Positions 34,067 to 42,899 of a DNA stretch of 64,000 nucleotides are shown here, one piece after another. Under the pieces are notes generated by a model, which made no database searches, was not told the origin of the DNA, and worked only from the letters and a program-made list of their open reading frames with translations. The DNA lies in NCBI GenBank assembly GCA_002433025.1, contig DJGZ01000017.1, positions 19,907 to 83,906 on the forward strand, read 5' to 3'. The DNA is from Bacteroidales bacterium UBA5833. GTDB lineage: Bacteria; Bacteroidota; Bacteroidia; Bacteroidales; Lentimicrobiaceae. Both the position numbers and the translations under genes were made by a program. Numbering within the stretch: position 1 is the stretch's first letter; every line of letters starts with the position of its first letter.

Positions 34067-34600
34067 TCAGGCGCCTTTATCTCCGGTAAAATAATCTTCC
34101 TTGTTTTTAAACAATACATTAAAGGTGGTCAGGCTGCCGTATATGCGGGTAATGTATTGCTGAATATTGACTTTATCCTCATCGCTCAGTGTGCTCGAAT
34201 TAACCCTTTGCTCCAGTACACGCAGCCGGTCGCGCACCATAACAATCTTATGAAAAAATGCATCAATCGGTACTTCTTTTTCCTTCAGGGCAGGATCGCC
34301 CGGATACAAAACCATCCGGCCACCGGTCCACCTTTGCCCCAACGGCACAGTCTCCTGCATATCCGTAAAGCGGCGCAATACCCTGATCAGGCTCTTCTCC
34401 ATTTTCTCGTAGGTAGCGATGTCCGAAGGCGTTTCAACAGCCTCAAGCACCCTCATACCAGTAAAATCACGCTGGATAATCCGCGTTCCGTTTTCGATAA
34501 AGGTGATTTCCCATGCATCGGAGCGAACCTGAATGATCACTCCTTTTCCGAACTGGGGATGCTCCACCCGGGAGCCAATGCCCAAAATCATGTCTTCCAT
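34067..34600 (-). CDS. Conserved protein with N-terminal Tudor/CarD-like domain
   Basis: A protein of 177 residues, 9 bases after coaE and on the same strand. The first 45 residues (GIGSRVEHPQFGKGVIIQVR) look like the small beta-barrel found in CarD, in the UvrD/PcrA C-terminus (HPxFGxG) and in other Tudor-like domains that bind RNA polymerase. The rest is helical with charged residues. No enzymatic motif is seen. Its place at the end of the nusB-coaE unit, together with this fold, suggests a nucleic-acid or RNA-polymerase-linked job; that is inference. Residue 4 (MILGIG) is an alternative start. Confidence 0.6.
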   Translation of the reverse strand: MEDMILGIGSRVEHPQFGKGVIIQVRSDAWEITFIENGTRIIQRDFTGMRVLEAVETPSDIATYEKMEKSLIRVLRRFTDMQETVPLGQRWTGGRMVLYPGDPALKEKEVPIDAFFHKIVMVRDRLRVLEQRVNSSTLSDEDKVNIQQYITRIYGSLTTFNVLFKNKEDYFTGDKGA

Positions 34601-34609
34601 ATAGCTTTG

Positions 34610-35215
34610 TTACTGATTTATAACCACTTCAGAAATACCCATCAGGCTTCTGTGAATTTCAAGTGCCTGAGGTATGGCCAGGTCTAAATCGCTGTTGCAG
34701 ATTACAAAATCCGACATCGCGATTTTGGATTCCTCCGGCCATTGATTTTCTATTCGTGCCATCACATCTTCCCGCTTCAGTCCGTCGCGAAGCATAACCC
34801 TTCCGACCCGTTCCTCAATGGGAGCTGCAACGGTAATTATTTTATCAAACATTTTATAAAAACCTGATTCGAAAATTATGGCAGCCTCCTGAATAATATA
34901 AGGCACCCCAGACTGCCCTTCGATCCAGTTAAAGAAATGCCTCCTCACCCTTGGATGAATAATATTGTTAAGGGTTGTAAGCCTGACAGGATCATTGAAA
35001 ACCAAAGATGCAAGCGCCCTCCGGTCGATGGATCCGTCAGGACTGAGCACACCGTCTCCGGCCATTTCAACGATCATACGGATAACCTCCGGGTCACCAA
35101 GAAACTTCTTTGCCTCAGCATCGGCAATATAAACAGGAATGCCAAATATGCGGAATAATCCGGCAATAGTCGATTTTCCGCTACCTATGCTCCCGGTGAG
35201 TCCGACTTTCAGCAT
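34610..35215 (-). CDS. coaE: Dephospho-CoA kinase
   Basis: Last enzyme of coenzyme A synthesis, phosphorylating the 3' hydroxyl of dephospho-CoA. The ATG at 35215 (MLKVGLTGSIGSGKST) is the standard family start; a GTG three codons earlier is also open. The P-loop is GSIGSGKST, followed by DAEAKKFL, the HP-R motif in IIHPRVR and a lid-region arginine-rich stretch (RVGRVMLRDGL). About 201 residues, normal. It lies between the YbbR gene and a conserved Tudor-like gene in the same unit. Confidence 0.92.
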   Translation of the reverse strand: MLKVGLTGSIGSGKSTIAGLFRIFGIPVYIADAEAKKFLGDPEVIRMIVEMAGDGVLSPDGSIDRRALASLVFNDPVRLTTLNNIIHPRVRRHFFNWIEGQSGVPYIIQEAAIIFESGFYKMFDKIITVAAPIEERVGRVMLRDGLKREDVMARIENQWPEESKIAMSDFVICNSDLDLAIPQALEIHRSLMGISEVVINQ

Positions 35216-35442
35216 CTGTTTCACGTTTATCTTACAAACATAATGCTTTTCAGGGAAACAGAAAAATCCGTGGCAGAGAGGATTCCTTTCAAAAACCTTC
35301 TGAATAATTACGATGTTCTCAGGAATTCTTAATTAGATTTATCCGATACGGGATATTCCAAGGGCCTGATAAAAAACCGCCAGGGATTTCCTGGAATAGT
35401 CATACAGTCATTGCAAACTCATGCAACAGTTGCACTTCTCCC

Positions 35443-36444
35443 CTATTTCAGTATAAGGTATTCAACCTTTTGCGGTTCAATGCGGATAATCTTCAGGAAT
35501 GCCGGCACCCGGCTCACTTCAACCGGCACTCTTTCGCTATCAGAAACCATAGACTTATCAAGGTCAACCACAACGGTTACAAGCGAGGGATCCACCCGGT
35601 TATAGTCGCGCAGGGCAACCTTGCAGGTAAGGGTTACCTTTTCGGGGAATGTGCGGTAGTTAAAATTGCTGTGCCCTGACCTAATACTTACAGGCACTTC
35701 CATACTGGTTTCAGTGAACTTTTCTACATTCAGATTCACAGTAACACTATCTGCCGATAAATTAACCGGGGGCCAGACCGGAGGAGCAAGCAGCGCAAGC
35801 CTGGCAGAAGCATCGGCTTTAAGATTACTGAAGGTCCTTCGTTCGGTTTTTATACTCCGGATAGTATCAATAATATCTTTTCTGCCTGAAATATAAACAG
35901 AGTCCGGATCAGTCCTTACGGAATCATAAAGCTGATACTGGCGACTGAAATCAAGGGAAAGCCATGGTCTGACTCCTACCTTTTTCCGGAAACTTTTTTC
36001 GAAGACAAAATGAAGTGTATCCGGCTCCACAGCCGACATTTCAAATCCACCCGGAAGCTGTTGCGCGATTGACTTCAGCATTTTTGAAGTTCTCAGGAAA
36101 CCGGTATACTGATCACCCTCCTGTTTCATTCTGAGGTTTTCAAGGCTGATGGTAACCATGTTGCTTCTGGTTGAGAAAATACGCGAATACAACTCCAGCC
36201 CTTTGGCTTTCAGAGTAATACTAATGACAGAGTCAGGATTGGCAATCATCACTTTTCCTTTTGGCAGATTCTCAGGTACAACCCTGAACCTGACCGGGAT
36301 CTGATATTCCCTGCTAAGTTTGATCATTCCCCACATTATAACAGAGATAACGATACAGATCAAAAAAACGGAAAGCCGGTTTCTCAGCTTTCCGTCCATT
36401 GGTTTTCTGACACGTACAATTATGGCATGTAAAATCTCTTTCAC
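35443..36444 (-). CDS. YbbR-domain membrane protein (CdaR-like)
   Basis: A protein of 333 residues with one N-terminal membrane segment (LSVFLICIVISVIMWGMIKL, about 24-43) and an extracytoplasmic part made of YbbR-type beta domains (for instance IPVRFRVVPENLPKGKVM and MEVPVSIRSGHSNFNYRTFPEKVTLTCKV). In Firmicutes, YbbR/CdaR proteins control the di-adenylate cyclase CdaA. Here it lies 38 bases after yajC, and no cyclase gene is nearby, so regulation of cyclic-di-AMP is only a possibility. The yajC-ybbR-coaE order is common in this phylum. Confidence 0.8.
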   Translation of the reverse strand: MKEILHAIIVRVRKPMDGKLRNRLSVFLICIVISVIMWGMIKLSREYQIPVRFRVVPENLPKGKVMIANPDSVISITLKAKGLELYSRIFSTRSNMVTISLENLRMKQEGDQYTGFLRTSKMLKSIAQQLPGGFEMSAVEPDTLHFVFEKSFRKKVGVRPWLSLDFSRQYQLYDSVRTDPDSVYISGRKDIIDTIRSIKTERRTFSNLKADASARLALLAPPVWPPVNLSADSVTVNLNVEKFTETSMEVPVSIRSGHSNFNYRTFPEKVTLTCKVALRDYNRVDPSLVTVVVDLDKSMVSDSERVPVEVSRVPAFLKIIRIEPQKVEYLILK

Positions 36445-36482
36445 CTGCAGGGAGTTTTGCTAGCGGAAACTATTACTTTCCT

Positions 36483-36806
36483 CTACTTCTGCTGGTTGGC
36501 CAGCTGGTCAGTGGCATCTCCGGCTACTGCGGATTTTTCAATTCTAAACCGTGTGCCATCTTCCACCTCAATGGTAAAAGTAGTTTCCTGAACTTCCACG
36601 ATCTTGGCATGGATTCCGCCAATGGTAACGATTTTGTCACCCTTTTTAAGGGCTTCACGGTACTTTCTGAGATCCTTGGCTTTTTTGGCCTGTGGTCTGA
36701 TAAAGAAAAAGTAGAAAACCACCATGATGAGCACCAGGAAAATCAGTGAACTGTAACCACTGCCGCCTCCTTCGGCCGGGGCCATTAATAATGCAGATGT
36801 GAACAT
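36483..36806 (-). CDS. yajC: Preprotein translocase accessory subunit YajC
   Basis: A small membrane protein of 107 residues that joins SecDF at the Sec translocon. One membrane helix (SSLIFLVLIMVVFYFFFIRPQ) is followed by the family motif RPQAKKAKDLRKYREALKKGDKIVTIGGIHAKI and a small beta domain. It lies 41 bases after the DUF1573 gene and 38 bases before ybbR, all on the minus strand. Confidence 0.93.
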   Translation of the reverse strand: MFTSALLMAPAEGGGSGYSSLIFLVLIMVVFYFFFIRPQAKKAKDLRKYREALKKGDKIVTIGGIHAKIVEVQETTFTIEVEDGTRFRIEKSAVAGDATDQLANQQK

Positions 36807-36847
36807 TTGTTTGCTTGTTTATTTGGTTATTAAAAAAATCAGAATAA

Positions 36848-37327
36848 TCAGTTTATTTCTTCAGGAAGCACCACCTGGGCTTTTATCCTCAGCACAACAG
36901 CGTTAGGCTGGGTATTGCTGATGATGGTAATGCTCTTGTTCTGAAATCCACGGCGGTTTTCACTGTCGAATTTCACCGCAATTTTATTGGATTCTCCCGG
37001 TCTGACCGGCGTTTTTGGGAATTCAGGCACTGTGCAACCGCAAGAAGTGCTCACTTTGGAAATAATAAGATCAGACTTCCCGGAATTGGTAAATTTAAAA
37101 CTATACGAAACCTTTTCGCCCTGAATGATTCTTCCGAAATCATGAAAATCCTTTTCAAATTCCAATACAGGCATGTCACCGGCATCAGACTTTCCACTGG
37201 CAGTATTCGGATTTTTAACGATGTCCGCAGGATAAAGTCCATCTTCAGCATTTCTGCTGCCACAGGAAGTCAGCATCAATCCGGCAACAATTAGAGTGGT
37301 AATCAGTGTAAGCGCATTAATTTTCAT
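36848..37327 (-). CDS. DUF1573 lipoprotein
   Basis: A lipoprotein of 159 residues with a proper lipobox LTSC (Cys22). The mature part is an immunoglobulin-like DUF1573 domain (about 55-155) with the family marks FEKDFHDFGRIIQGEKVSYSFKFTNSG and STSCGCTVPEFP. Such proteins are periplasmic or outer-membrane attached in Bacteroidota; their role is unknown. It is probably the first gene of the yajC-ybbR-coaE unit, with a TAACTTTG element at 37480. Confidence 0.85.
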   Translation of the reverse strand: MKINALTLITTLIVAGLMLTSCGSRNAEDGLYPADIVKNPNTASGKSDAGDMPVLEFEKDFHDFGRIIQGEKVSYSFKFTNSGKSDLIISKVSTSCGCTVPEFPKTPVRPGESNKIAVKFDSENRRGFQNKSITIISNTQPNAVVLRIKAQVVLPEEIN

Positions 37328-37654
37328 AATAATCTGTTTTTTGCCTTTGAAAGGCGAAAAATATCAAATTTGTGAAGGCTCAGGCAACCTGAATCCCGAA
37401 GAATCCGGATCTGATATGCCGGAAAGCCATCAACACTGTGCCAGGCGCCAGCAGATCGCTGAGCATTCATTAACCTTTGCAAAGTTAGTCAAAAACATCT
37501 GATCAGGCGGGAGATTACGGAATTATTTAAGAAATGCCGGTTGTATCAGCATGGCATCTCCTTCAGGACGGCATCATATAAAACCGGCTTCTTTATGATC
37601 CGGAAAGATTTTATAAAACCTGCGGCAACATAAATCCAAACCATATCCAGGAGC
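37328..37654. other. 327-base intergenic region before the DUF1573 gene
   Basis: The region contains the TAACTTTG element at 37480 (minus strand), inside the imperfect palindrome TAACCTTTGCAAAGTTA. No gene is seen. It splits the nusB-GNAT pair from the DUF1573-to-coaE unit. Confidence 0.5.
37480..37487 (-). promoter_or_regulatory. -7 element TAACTTTG for the DUF1573-yajC-ybbR-coaE unit
   Basis: Exact TAnnTTTG on the minus strand, about 150 bases before the DUF1573 start. No clear -33 element. Confidence 0.4.
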
Positions 37655-38104
37655 TTATTCATGAATGTTCCTGATGATTAACACATCATAATCTCCCAGA
37701 TATGTGAATCCGGCTTTTTTATAGAGAAGCTGAGCGGGCATATTATCCCGGTGGACCTCTATTTTAATCTGGTAGCCGTCAGCCCGGGCTATTTCGAGGG
37801 AGGCATGCAGCAGGCGGGTGGCAAGACCCATGCGGCGAAACGGCAGAGCAATCCCGAAATGATGAAGGTAGCTTCTCCTTTTATCATTTGTCATCCATGA
37901 AGTACCCGCCACCATTCCATCATCGGTCACCAGTAATAAAAGATGGCCGCCGGCGTTCAGGGTCTGTTCAACAACAGCGGCATCGTCGCCCCTGTGTGCA
38001 CCGCCCAGGCCGTTTTCATTCCAGAACTGCTCAACAGCGGTATAATCAGCAGGTTCGTAGTCCCTGATCCTGAGCCCTTCCGGTAACAGCTTTCCGGCAA
38101 TCAT
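37655..38104 (-). CDS. GNAT-family N-acetyltransferase
   Basis: A protein of 149 residues with the acetyl-CoA loop RRMGLA (90-95) in FGIALPFRRMGLATRLLHASLEIA and the closing NMPAQLLYKKAGFTYLGDYDVLIIR. It should transfer an acetyl group to an amine; the substrate is unknown. Its ATG overlaps the stop of nusB (ATGA), so the two genes are translationally coupled. It is an addition to the usual nusB-yajC gene order of the phylum. Confidence 0.85.
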   Translation of the reverse strand: MIAGKLLPEGLRIRDYEPADYTAVEQFWNENGLGGAHRGDDAAVVEQTLNAGGHLLLLVTDDGMVAGTSWMTNDKRRSYLHHFGIALPFRRMGLATRLLHASLEIARADGYQIKIEVHRDNMPAQLLYKKAGFTYLGDYDVLIIRNIHE

Positions 38105-39063
38105 TCCACAAGCCCCCTGCCTGATTTTTTAATTTCCCCGGAGGCTTTCAGATCGGCCACCAGTTTATCCATCATTCCGTTTACAAACTGTCGGCTCCGG
38201 GGGGTACTGTATTCCTTGGATATTTCAATATACTCGTTGATGGTTACCTTAACCGGGATCGACGGAAACTCCGTGAATTCACAGATAGCCATTTTCAAAA
38301 TAATGACATCCAGCACCGCGATGCGCTCCAGGTCCCAGTTCTGGGCCCTTTCGGCAATCAGTTTGCCGGACACTTCACTTTTTACGATTGTTTTTCTAAA
38401 TAGCTTAAGCACAAAATCCCTGATCAGGTCATCTCCTTCTTCATCAGGATTAATCATCAGCGGAGGCAGCGGCTTAAACTCATCCATTGACGGAGACCAC
38501 TTTCGTATGGTTTTGGCGACCAGCGAAGCTGCAGTGTCAATATCATCGGCCCAATGAATATTACGCTCTTCAAAAATGCTGGTATAAACCTCATTGGTGA
38601 GCATAAACTCACCAAACATCTGCAGCACCAGCTCCTTATCTTCATGATAGGAGGCTGAAGGCGCAATCATATAGGATTCGTAGAGTTCAGAAGCTTTGAA
38701 TTGCTGAAATATCTTTCTGAAAGTTTCCTGGTGATCGGCCCAGGATATTTTTAATCGCGCGATGTTGCGCTGCAGGTCACGGTTATTCCCGATTTGTTCA
38801 AGAAACCGGTTGTCAACGAAACGGGTATTCGGGTTCAGTTCCTCGGCGGTTGGCAGAAACTTCTGCCGCGCATCTTCCTGTCGGTTTCTGGCGAAATCCC
38901 TGACTTCCAATATCGAAGACAACAGGTAAATGTATAAATCGTAAATGCTCTCAATACTCGAAAGCAGCCCCTTCTCAATCTGGTTTATCTGGCCGTCCTG
39001 CGTCTGAAAATGAGCGTACAGCGATTGTAAAACCTTAATCCTTAAATGCCTTCTGCTTAGCAT
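38101..39063 (-). CDS. nusB: Transcription antitermination factor NusB (long Bacteroidota form)
   Basis: NusB binds boxA RNA with NusE (S10) in rRNA antitermination. The protein has 320 residues, about twice the E. coli length. The opening MLSRRHLRIKVLQSLYAHFQT is the family start. A long helical insert (about 60-190) follows, then the conserved NusB core (about 225-305) with RNWDLERIAVLDVIILKMAICEF and VTINEYIEISKEYSTPRSRQFVNGMMDKL. This layout is usual in the phylum. It is the first gene of a unit with the GNAT gene. Confidence 0.92.
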   Translation of the reverse strand: MLSRRHLRIKVLQSLYAHFQTQDGQINQIEKGLLSSIESIYDLYIYLLSSILEVRDFARNRQEDARQKFLPTAEELNPNTRFVDNRFLEQIGNNRDLQRNIARLKISWADHQETFRKIFQQFKASELYESYMIAPSASYHEDKELVLQMFGEFMLTNEVYTSIFEERNIHWADDIDTAASLVAKTIRKWSPSMDEFKPLPPLMINPDEEGDDLIRDFVLKLFRKTIVKSEVSGKLIAERAQNWDLERIAVLDVIILKMAICEFTEFPSIPVKVTINEYIEISKEYSTPRSRQFVNGMMDKLVADLKASGEIKKSGRGLVE

Positions 39064-39139
39064 GAAATCGTTATGTAAATGAACTTACCGTTTCTTTTTC
39101 CGGAACGGAACCTCCGCTTTTGTGCCGGATAACAGCCGG

Positions 39140-39147
39140 CAAAATTA
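39140..39147 (-). promoter_or_regulatory. -7 element TAATTTTG before nusB
   Basis: Exact TAnnTTTG on the minus strand, about 77 bases before the nusB ATG. Confidence 0.45.
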
Positions 39148-39802
39148 CAATTTTTATTCAAAAGGTTTATCGACTGATTTCCGGCACCGGAGAAAATCCT
39201 GACAGGTTTGCGCATTCCTCCACCAATATCACTCAAAAACAGGATTAATATTCATTAAGCGGGCTTATAATTATTCCGTTCTGCCCCACCCTGTCGGTAA
39301 ACCGGTTTATGAAGCTGCAATGTGCACAATTCTGTTGATCCGGAAGATGCCGTAACCTTCAGGACACCCGTTTTTTGGATAATACACTGACAATAATTTC
39401 ATATACTTCTGCTGCTATTTCCACAAAAACAATGCAACAGAATATTCAATACCTGCTGTTCAAAATTATACACCCGGGAAAGAAACGGCTAGACTGACCT
39501 GCCGGAAGACACTTCCAGGATCAGTTCGGAACTTCTGCTGCTTCTTTGGCTTAACAGACACAAATGGCAGGAATGATCGAGAAAAAATCAATCAATATCA
39601 AGTTTACCTGAATAATGCCCTGGATTAGGGTAAATCATGCATTCAGCAAACAGACAGTTGGGGAAATTTTCACATTGAGCCATTATTAATATCCTGATTA
39701 TCAGTATTAATTAAACCATTAAAGACTAATAATTAGCGGATTGAGAAAGATTGTGGACTTTTTTTTGTTTACTATCCCCGTAGATAATTGCAATTATTTT
39801 AA

Positions 39803-39810
39803 TATTTTTG
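39803..39810 (+). promoter_or_regulatory. -7 element TATTTTTG before the DUF3276 gene
   Basis: Exact TAnnTTTG, 32 bases before the ATG at 39843. It shows that the longer open frame from 39741 would start upstream of the transcript. Confidence 0.5.
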
Positions 39811-39842
39811 CGTTTACATCCCAAAAATCTCAGATAACTGCC

Positions 39843-40178
39843 ATGGAAGAATCCAGCAACAGAAATAATGTTGATGTCTACACCAATATCATCAAAGCCG
39901 GAAAAAGGACATATTTTTTTGATGTAAAGCTGACCAAATCAGGTGAAAAATACCTCACCATCACTGAGAGCAAGCGGCGGTACGACGAGGAGCAGGACAA
40001 GTTCATCTATGAGAAACATAAAATCTTTCTTTACAGGGAGGATTTTGAAAATTTCATCCAGGGGCTGTCAGGTGCAATAGCGTTTATTGATACTGATGGC
40101 AAAGGGTTGGATTCTGAATTGTCAGCTGCGGAAGCAAACAATATACCTGATCTGAGTGCTGAAGATTTTGGCCTTTAG
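39843..40178 (+). CDS. DUF3276 (PUR-alpha-like nucleic-acid-binding) protein
   Basis: A protein of 111 residues from the ATG at 39843 (MEESSNRNNVDVYTNIIKAGKRTYFFDVK); the open frame begins 34 codons earlier, but that stretch holds the likely promoter. The body matches the DUF3276 family, whose PUR-type fold (as in Borrelia BpuR) binds single-stranded DNA or RNA: YFFDVKLTKSGEKYLTITESKRR then HKIFLYREDFENFIQGL. The tail is acidic. A role in nucleic-acid binding is inferred from the family. Confidence 0.8.
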   Translation: MEESSNRNNVDVYTNIIKAGKRTYFFDVKLTKSGEKYLTITESKRRYDEEQDKFIYEKHKIFLYREDFENFIQGLSGAIAFIDTDGKGLDSELSAAEANNIPDLSAEDFGL

Positions 40179-40534
40179 AAATAACACTGCTGCCAGGAAA
40201 AAAACATGATTCCCGAAATTTGCTGAAACCGGACAGTTAATCCATCGTTTGATCAGTATCGGGTCATGGCAGCCAATGTGCCGCCGGAAAAATCAGAAAG
40301 ATAACTTCTTATGAATCAGCTTTAACAGTTTGCATTAAACTGTTTAACGCTACCGGAGATACTCTCTTGTGGCAATCAGGCTACTGCCGGGGAATTACTG
40401 GCCATTATGTTATATTTATCAACACCCTGCCTGAACACCTCAGATATATGGAATAAAAAATTGTACCTTTGTGGGGCTTTCATGAAAGGCATAAAATCAG
40501 AACTAAATACCTGAATACAAGATCATTAACTGAA
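40179..40534. other. 356-base region upstream of parA
   Basis: It contains an 8-bp inverted repeat AACAGTTT-gcatt-AAACTGTT (40324-40344), a -7 element TACCTTTG (40464-40471) and a 12-bp perfect palindrome CTTTCATGAAAG (40477-40488) near the expected transcription start. No gene is seen. Confidence 0.55.
40464..40488 (+). promoter_or_regulatory. parAB promoter -7 element with overlapping palindrome
   Basis: TACCTTTG (40464-40471) is an exact TAnnTTTG. Six bases on lies the palindrome CTTTCATGAAAG (40477-40488), where transcription should start. That placement would let a bound dimer, possibly ParA or ParB, repress the operon; this is inference. Confidence 0.5.
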
Positions 40535-41350
40535 ATGGGAAAGATAATCGCCGTTGCCAATCAAAAGGGAGGAGTCGGGAAAACTACTACTGCCATTAAC
40601 CTGGGTGCAGCATTTGCCGTGCTTGAATACCGCACATTGATTATAGATGCTGATCCGCAGGCCAACTCCACCTCCGGTGTAGGATTTGACCCCAAAAATA
40701 TCAAAACCAGCATCTATGAATGCCTCATGGACGAGGTTGAGCCATTGAACATCATCCTTTCGACCAGCACGCCCAACCTCGACCTGCTTCCGGCACACAT
40801 TGACCTGGTTGGCGCCGAAATCGAAATGATCAACCAGCCCAACCGCGAGTTTTTGATGCGTAAGGTACTTCAGAAGGTAAGGGAAGAATACGATTTCATT
40901 GTAATCGACTGCTCTCCTTCCCTGGGGCTTATCACGGTCAACTCACTCGTTGCGGCTGATTCGGTTATTATACCCGTTCAATGTGAATATTTTGCACTTG
41001 AAGGCCTCGGAAAACTGCTGAATACCATCAAGATAGTTCAGCAGCGCCTCAACAGGGAGCTTGATATTGAAGGGATATTGCTGACCATGTATGATTCAAG
41101 GCTCCGCCTCTCGAACCAGGTGGTTGATGAAGTAAAAGCCCACTTCCAGGATATGGTGTTTGAAACACTGATCAACCGGAATACAAAACTCGGAGAAGCC
41201 CCGAGTTTCGGAGAGACGATCATTATGCACGACATCAACAGCAGCGGGGCGATCAATTACCTGAACCTGGCTCGTGAAATTCTCCAGAATAATGAACTGA
41301 CCCGGATCAAAACATCTGAAAAACAAATTGAACCTGAAAATGAATCCTAA
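40535..41350 (+). CDS. parA: Chromosome-partitioning ATPase ParA (Soj)
   Basis: A Walker-type ATPase that works with ParB at parS to segregate the origin region. The ATG at 40535 (MGKIIAVANQKGGVGKTTT) is chosen; a GTG 22 codons earlier lies within the promoter region. The deviant Walker A KGGVGKTT (11-18), ADPQANSTSG and VIDCSPSLGLIT are in place. Length 271 residues. The parB start overlaps its end by 11 bases, so the two are co-translated. The operon continues with DUF5683, dapB and lepB, an order typical of Bacteroidota. Confidence 0.93.
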   Translation: MGKIIAVANQKGGVGKTTTAINLGAAFAVLEYRTLIIDADPQANSTSGVGFDPKNIKTSIYECLMDEVEPLNIILSTSTPNLDLLPAHIDLVGAEIEMINQPNREFLMRKVLQKVREEYDFIVIDCSPSLGLITVNSLVAADSVIIPVQCEYFALEGLGKLLNTIKIVQQRLNRELDIEGILLTMYDSRLRLSNQVVDEVKAHFQDMVFETLINRNTKLGEAPSFGETIIMHDINSSGAINYLNLAREILQNNELTRIKTSEKQIEPENES

Positions 41351-42230
41351 AAAGAAAGCCCTTGGCCGGGGCCTGAGTGCCATTCTTGAAAGCCCGGAAA
41401 CCGACATCACCTCCAGTGATATCTCGGGCAATTTTGTCGCGGGGGCCATCGCCTCCCTTCCACTCAGCCAGATTGAAGCCAATCCCTTTCAACCGCGTGA
41501 AGATTTTGACCAGGAAGCCCTGAACGAACTGGCAGCCTCCATCAAGGAACAGGGCATTATCCAGCCCATCACCGTCAGAAAAATGGGGTATGACAAGTAC
41601 CAGCTTATCTCAGGAGAGAGAAGACTGAAAGCCTCCAAACTGGCCGGAATGGATGAAATCCCCTGTTACATCCGCATTGCAAACGACCAGCAGATGCTCG
41701 AGATGGCCCTGGTAGAGAATATACAACGCGAAAGCCTTAACGCCCTCGAAATCGCCATCAGTTATCAGCGCCTGATCGAAGAGTGCGAACTTACCCAGGA
41801 AGAACTGAGCCAGCGTGTCGGCAAGAACCGGACAACAGTAACCAACTATATCCGTTTGCTCAAACTGCCCGCTGAATTGCAGGTGGCTATCCGGGACAAT
41901 AAAATTTCGATGGGTCATGCCCGGGCTTTAATAAGCATTGATGACGAACAAACGCAGGTAGCGATCCTGAAGAATATCATCACCAAAGATCTATCCGTCA
42001 GGGAAGTTGAAGAGATTGTCCGTAACCTGAACAAACAACCTGCAGCGCGCAAGGAGACGCCGGCAAGGGAATTGCCCCGTGAAATTGAAACGATCCGTGA
42101 AAATATTGCGGGAAAACTTGACACAAAAGTTAATGTCACCCTGAACCAGAAAGGCAAAGGAAATATCGTAATCAGTTTCAATTCGCAAAAACATCTCGAA
42201 CGAATACTTGCAGAACTGCTTTCACGTTAA
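41340..42230 (+). CDS. parB: Chromosome-partitioning protein ParB (Spo0J)
   Basis: CTP-binding clamp and parS-binding protein. The ATG at 41340 (MNPKKKALGRGLSAIL, the family start) is preferred over a TTG at 41328. The N-terminal domain has LIEANPFQPR-like QIEANPFQPRE, the CTP/GERR motif (92-95) and ENIQRESLN (126-134). A helix-turn-helix follows (about 150-200, TQEELSQRVGKNRTTVTNYIRLLKL), then a C-terminal dimerisation part. 296 residues. I found no full parS site in the window. Confidence 0.93.
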   Translation: MNPKKKALGRGLSAILESPETDITSSDISGNFVAGAIASLPLSQIEANPFQPREDFDQEALNELAASIKEQGIIQPITVRKMGYDKYQLISGERRLKASKLAGMDEIPCYIRIANDQQMLEMALVENIQRESLNALEIAISYQRLIEECELTQEELSQRVGKNRTTVTNYIRLLKLPAELQVAIRDNKISMGHARALISIDDEQTQVAILKNIITKDLSVREVEEIVRNLNKQPAARKETPARELPREIETIRENIAGKLDTKVNVTLNQKGKGNIVISFNSQKHLERILAELLSR

Positions 42231-42252
42231 TAATACACTAAGCAGGCCGGGT

Positions 42253-42882
42253 ATGTATAAACCGTTCCATAAAACTGACTTCTGCAATATAAAAACAACC
42301 GCACTGGCTGCGGTTTTCTTCGTTTTTATAACAATTGTCGGCTGCCCGGCTGCCGCGCAGGAAGATGCCATGTACTTCCCGCCGAAGAAAACGATGGACA
42401 ACGACACGCTGGTCAGGGCCCTGCACTCCCCGCACAAAGCGACCATCTATTCACTGGCATTACCCGGCCTTGGACAGGCCTACAACAGGAAATACTGGAA
42501 AATCCCCCTTATCTACGCAGGGTTCGGCTATCTCGGGTATTCGATTAAAATTAATAATGATGAGGTGAAGAAATTCACCGAAGCTTACCGTTATGTCTCC
42601 AATGGTGAAACATATCCGACTGACAATGCATATGTAACACGATATCCGAATACCAGCGATCTGCTCCGGGGACGGGACTTTTACAGAAGGCGGGTTGAAT
42701 TAAATATTATTTACAGTGCTGCCTGGTACATCCTGAATGTGATTGATGCCGCGGTGGATGCGCATTTTTTTGATTATGACATTTCCGACGACCTTACCCT
42801 CAGGATTGAGCCGGCGATTATCAGTCCATACAGCCCGGGCCTTCAGGGAGCCTCGGGTGTGAGACTCAGTATGAATTTCTGA
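42253..42882 (+). CDS. DUF5683 membrane/exported protein
   Basis: A protein of 209 residues from the ATG at 42253. A hydrophobic N-terminal segment (TALAAVFFVFITIVGCPAAAQ) acts as signal or anchor. The DUF5683 domain follows with the marks HSPHKATIYSLALPGLGQAYNRKYWKIPLIYAGFGYLGYSI and NIIYSAAWYILNVIDAAVDAHFFDYDIS. The family is found between parB and dapB in many Bacteroidota; its function is unknown. It may embed by its hydrophobic stretches in the inner or outer membrane. Confidence 0.85.
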   Translation: MYKPFHKTDFCNIKTTALAAVFFVFITIVGCPAAAQEDAMYFPPKKTMDNDTLVRALHSPHKATIYSLALPGLGQAYNRKYWKIPLIYAGFGYLGYSIKINNDEVKKFTEAYRYVSNGETYPTDNAYVTRYPNTSDLLRGRDFYRRRVELNIIYSAAWYILNVIDAAVDAHFFDYDISDDLTLRIEPAIISPYSPGLQGASGVRLSMNF

Positions 42883-42899
42883 CTTTAAATCTGACGAAA

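Larger units (their letters stand above)
39064..39842. other. 779-base intergenic region between nusB and the DUF3276 gene
   Basis: It contains a minus-strand -7 element for nusB (TAATTTTG, 39140-39147) and a plus-strand -7 element for the DUF3276 gene (TATTTTTG, 39803-39810). Between about 39180 and 39740 I find no convincing ORF, RNA gene or repeat; all frames are broken by frequent stops. Confidence 0.55.

Noticed and set aside
33877..34119. 80-codon minus-strand frame overlapping the gap after the Tudor-like gene
   Set aside because: It overlaps the end of the 177-residue gene in another frame and the aconitase start, and has no recognisable start context or domain. Two 9-base direct repeats (34049-34057 and 34064-34072) explain part of its odd composition.
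35211..35232. Partial parS-like sequence TGTTTCACGT at the start of coaE
   Set aside because: Only the first 10 of 16 consensus bases match and the second half-site is absent. A similar CACGTGAA at about 9616 also lacks its outer half. Neither is a credible ParB site.
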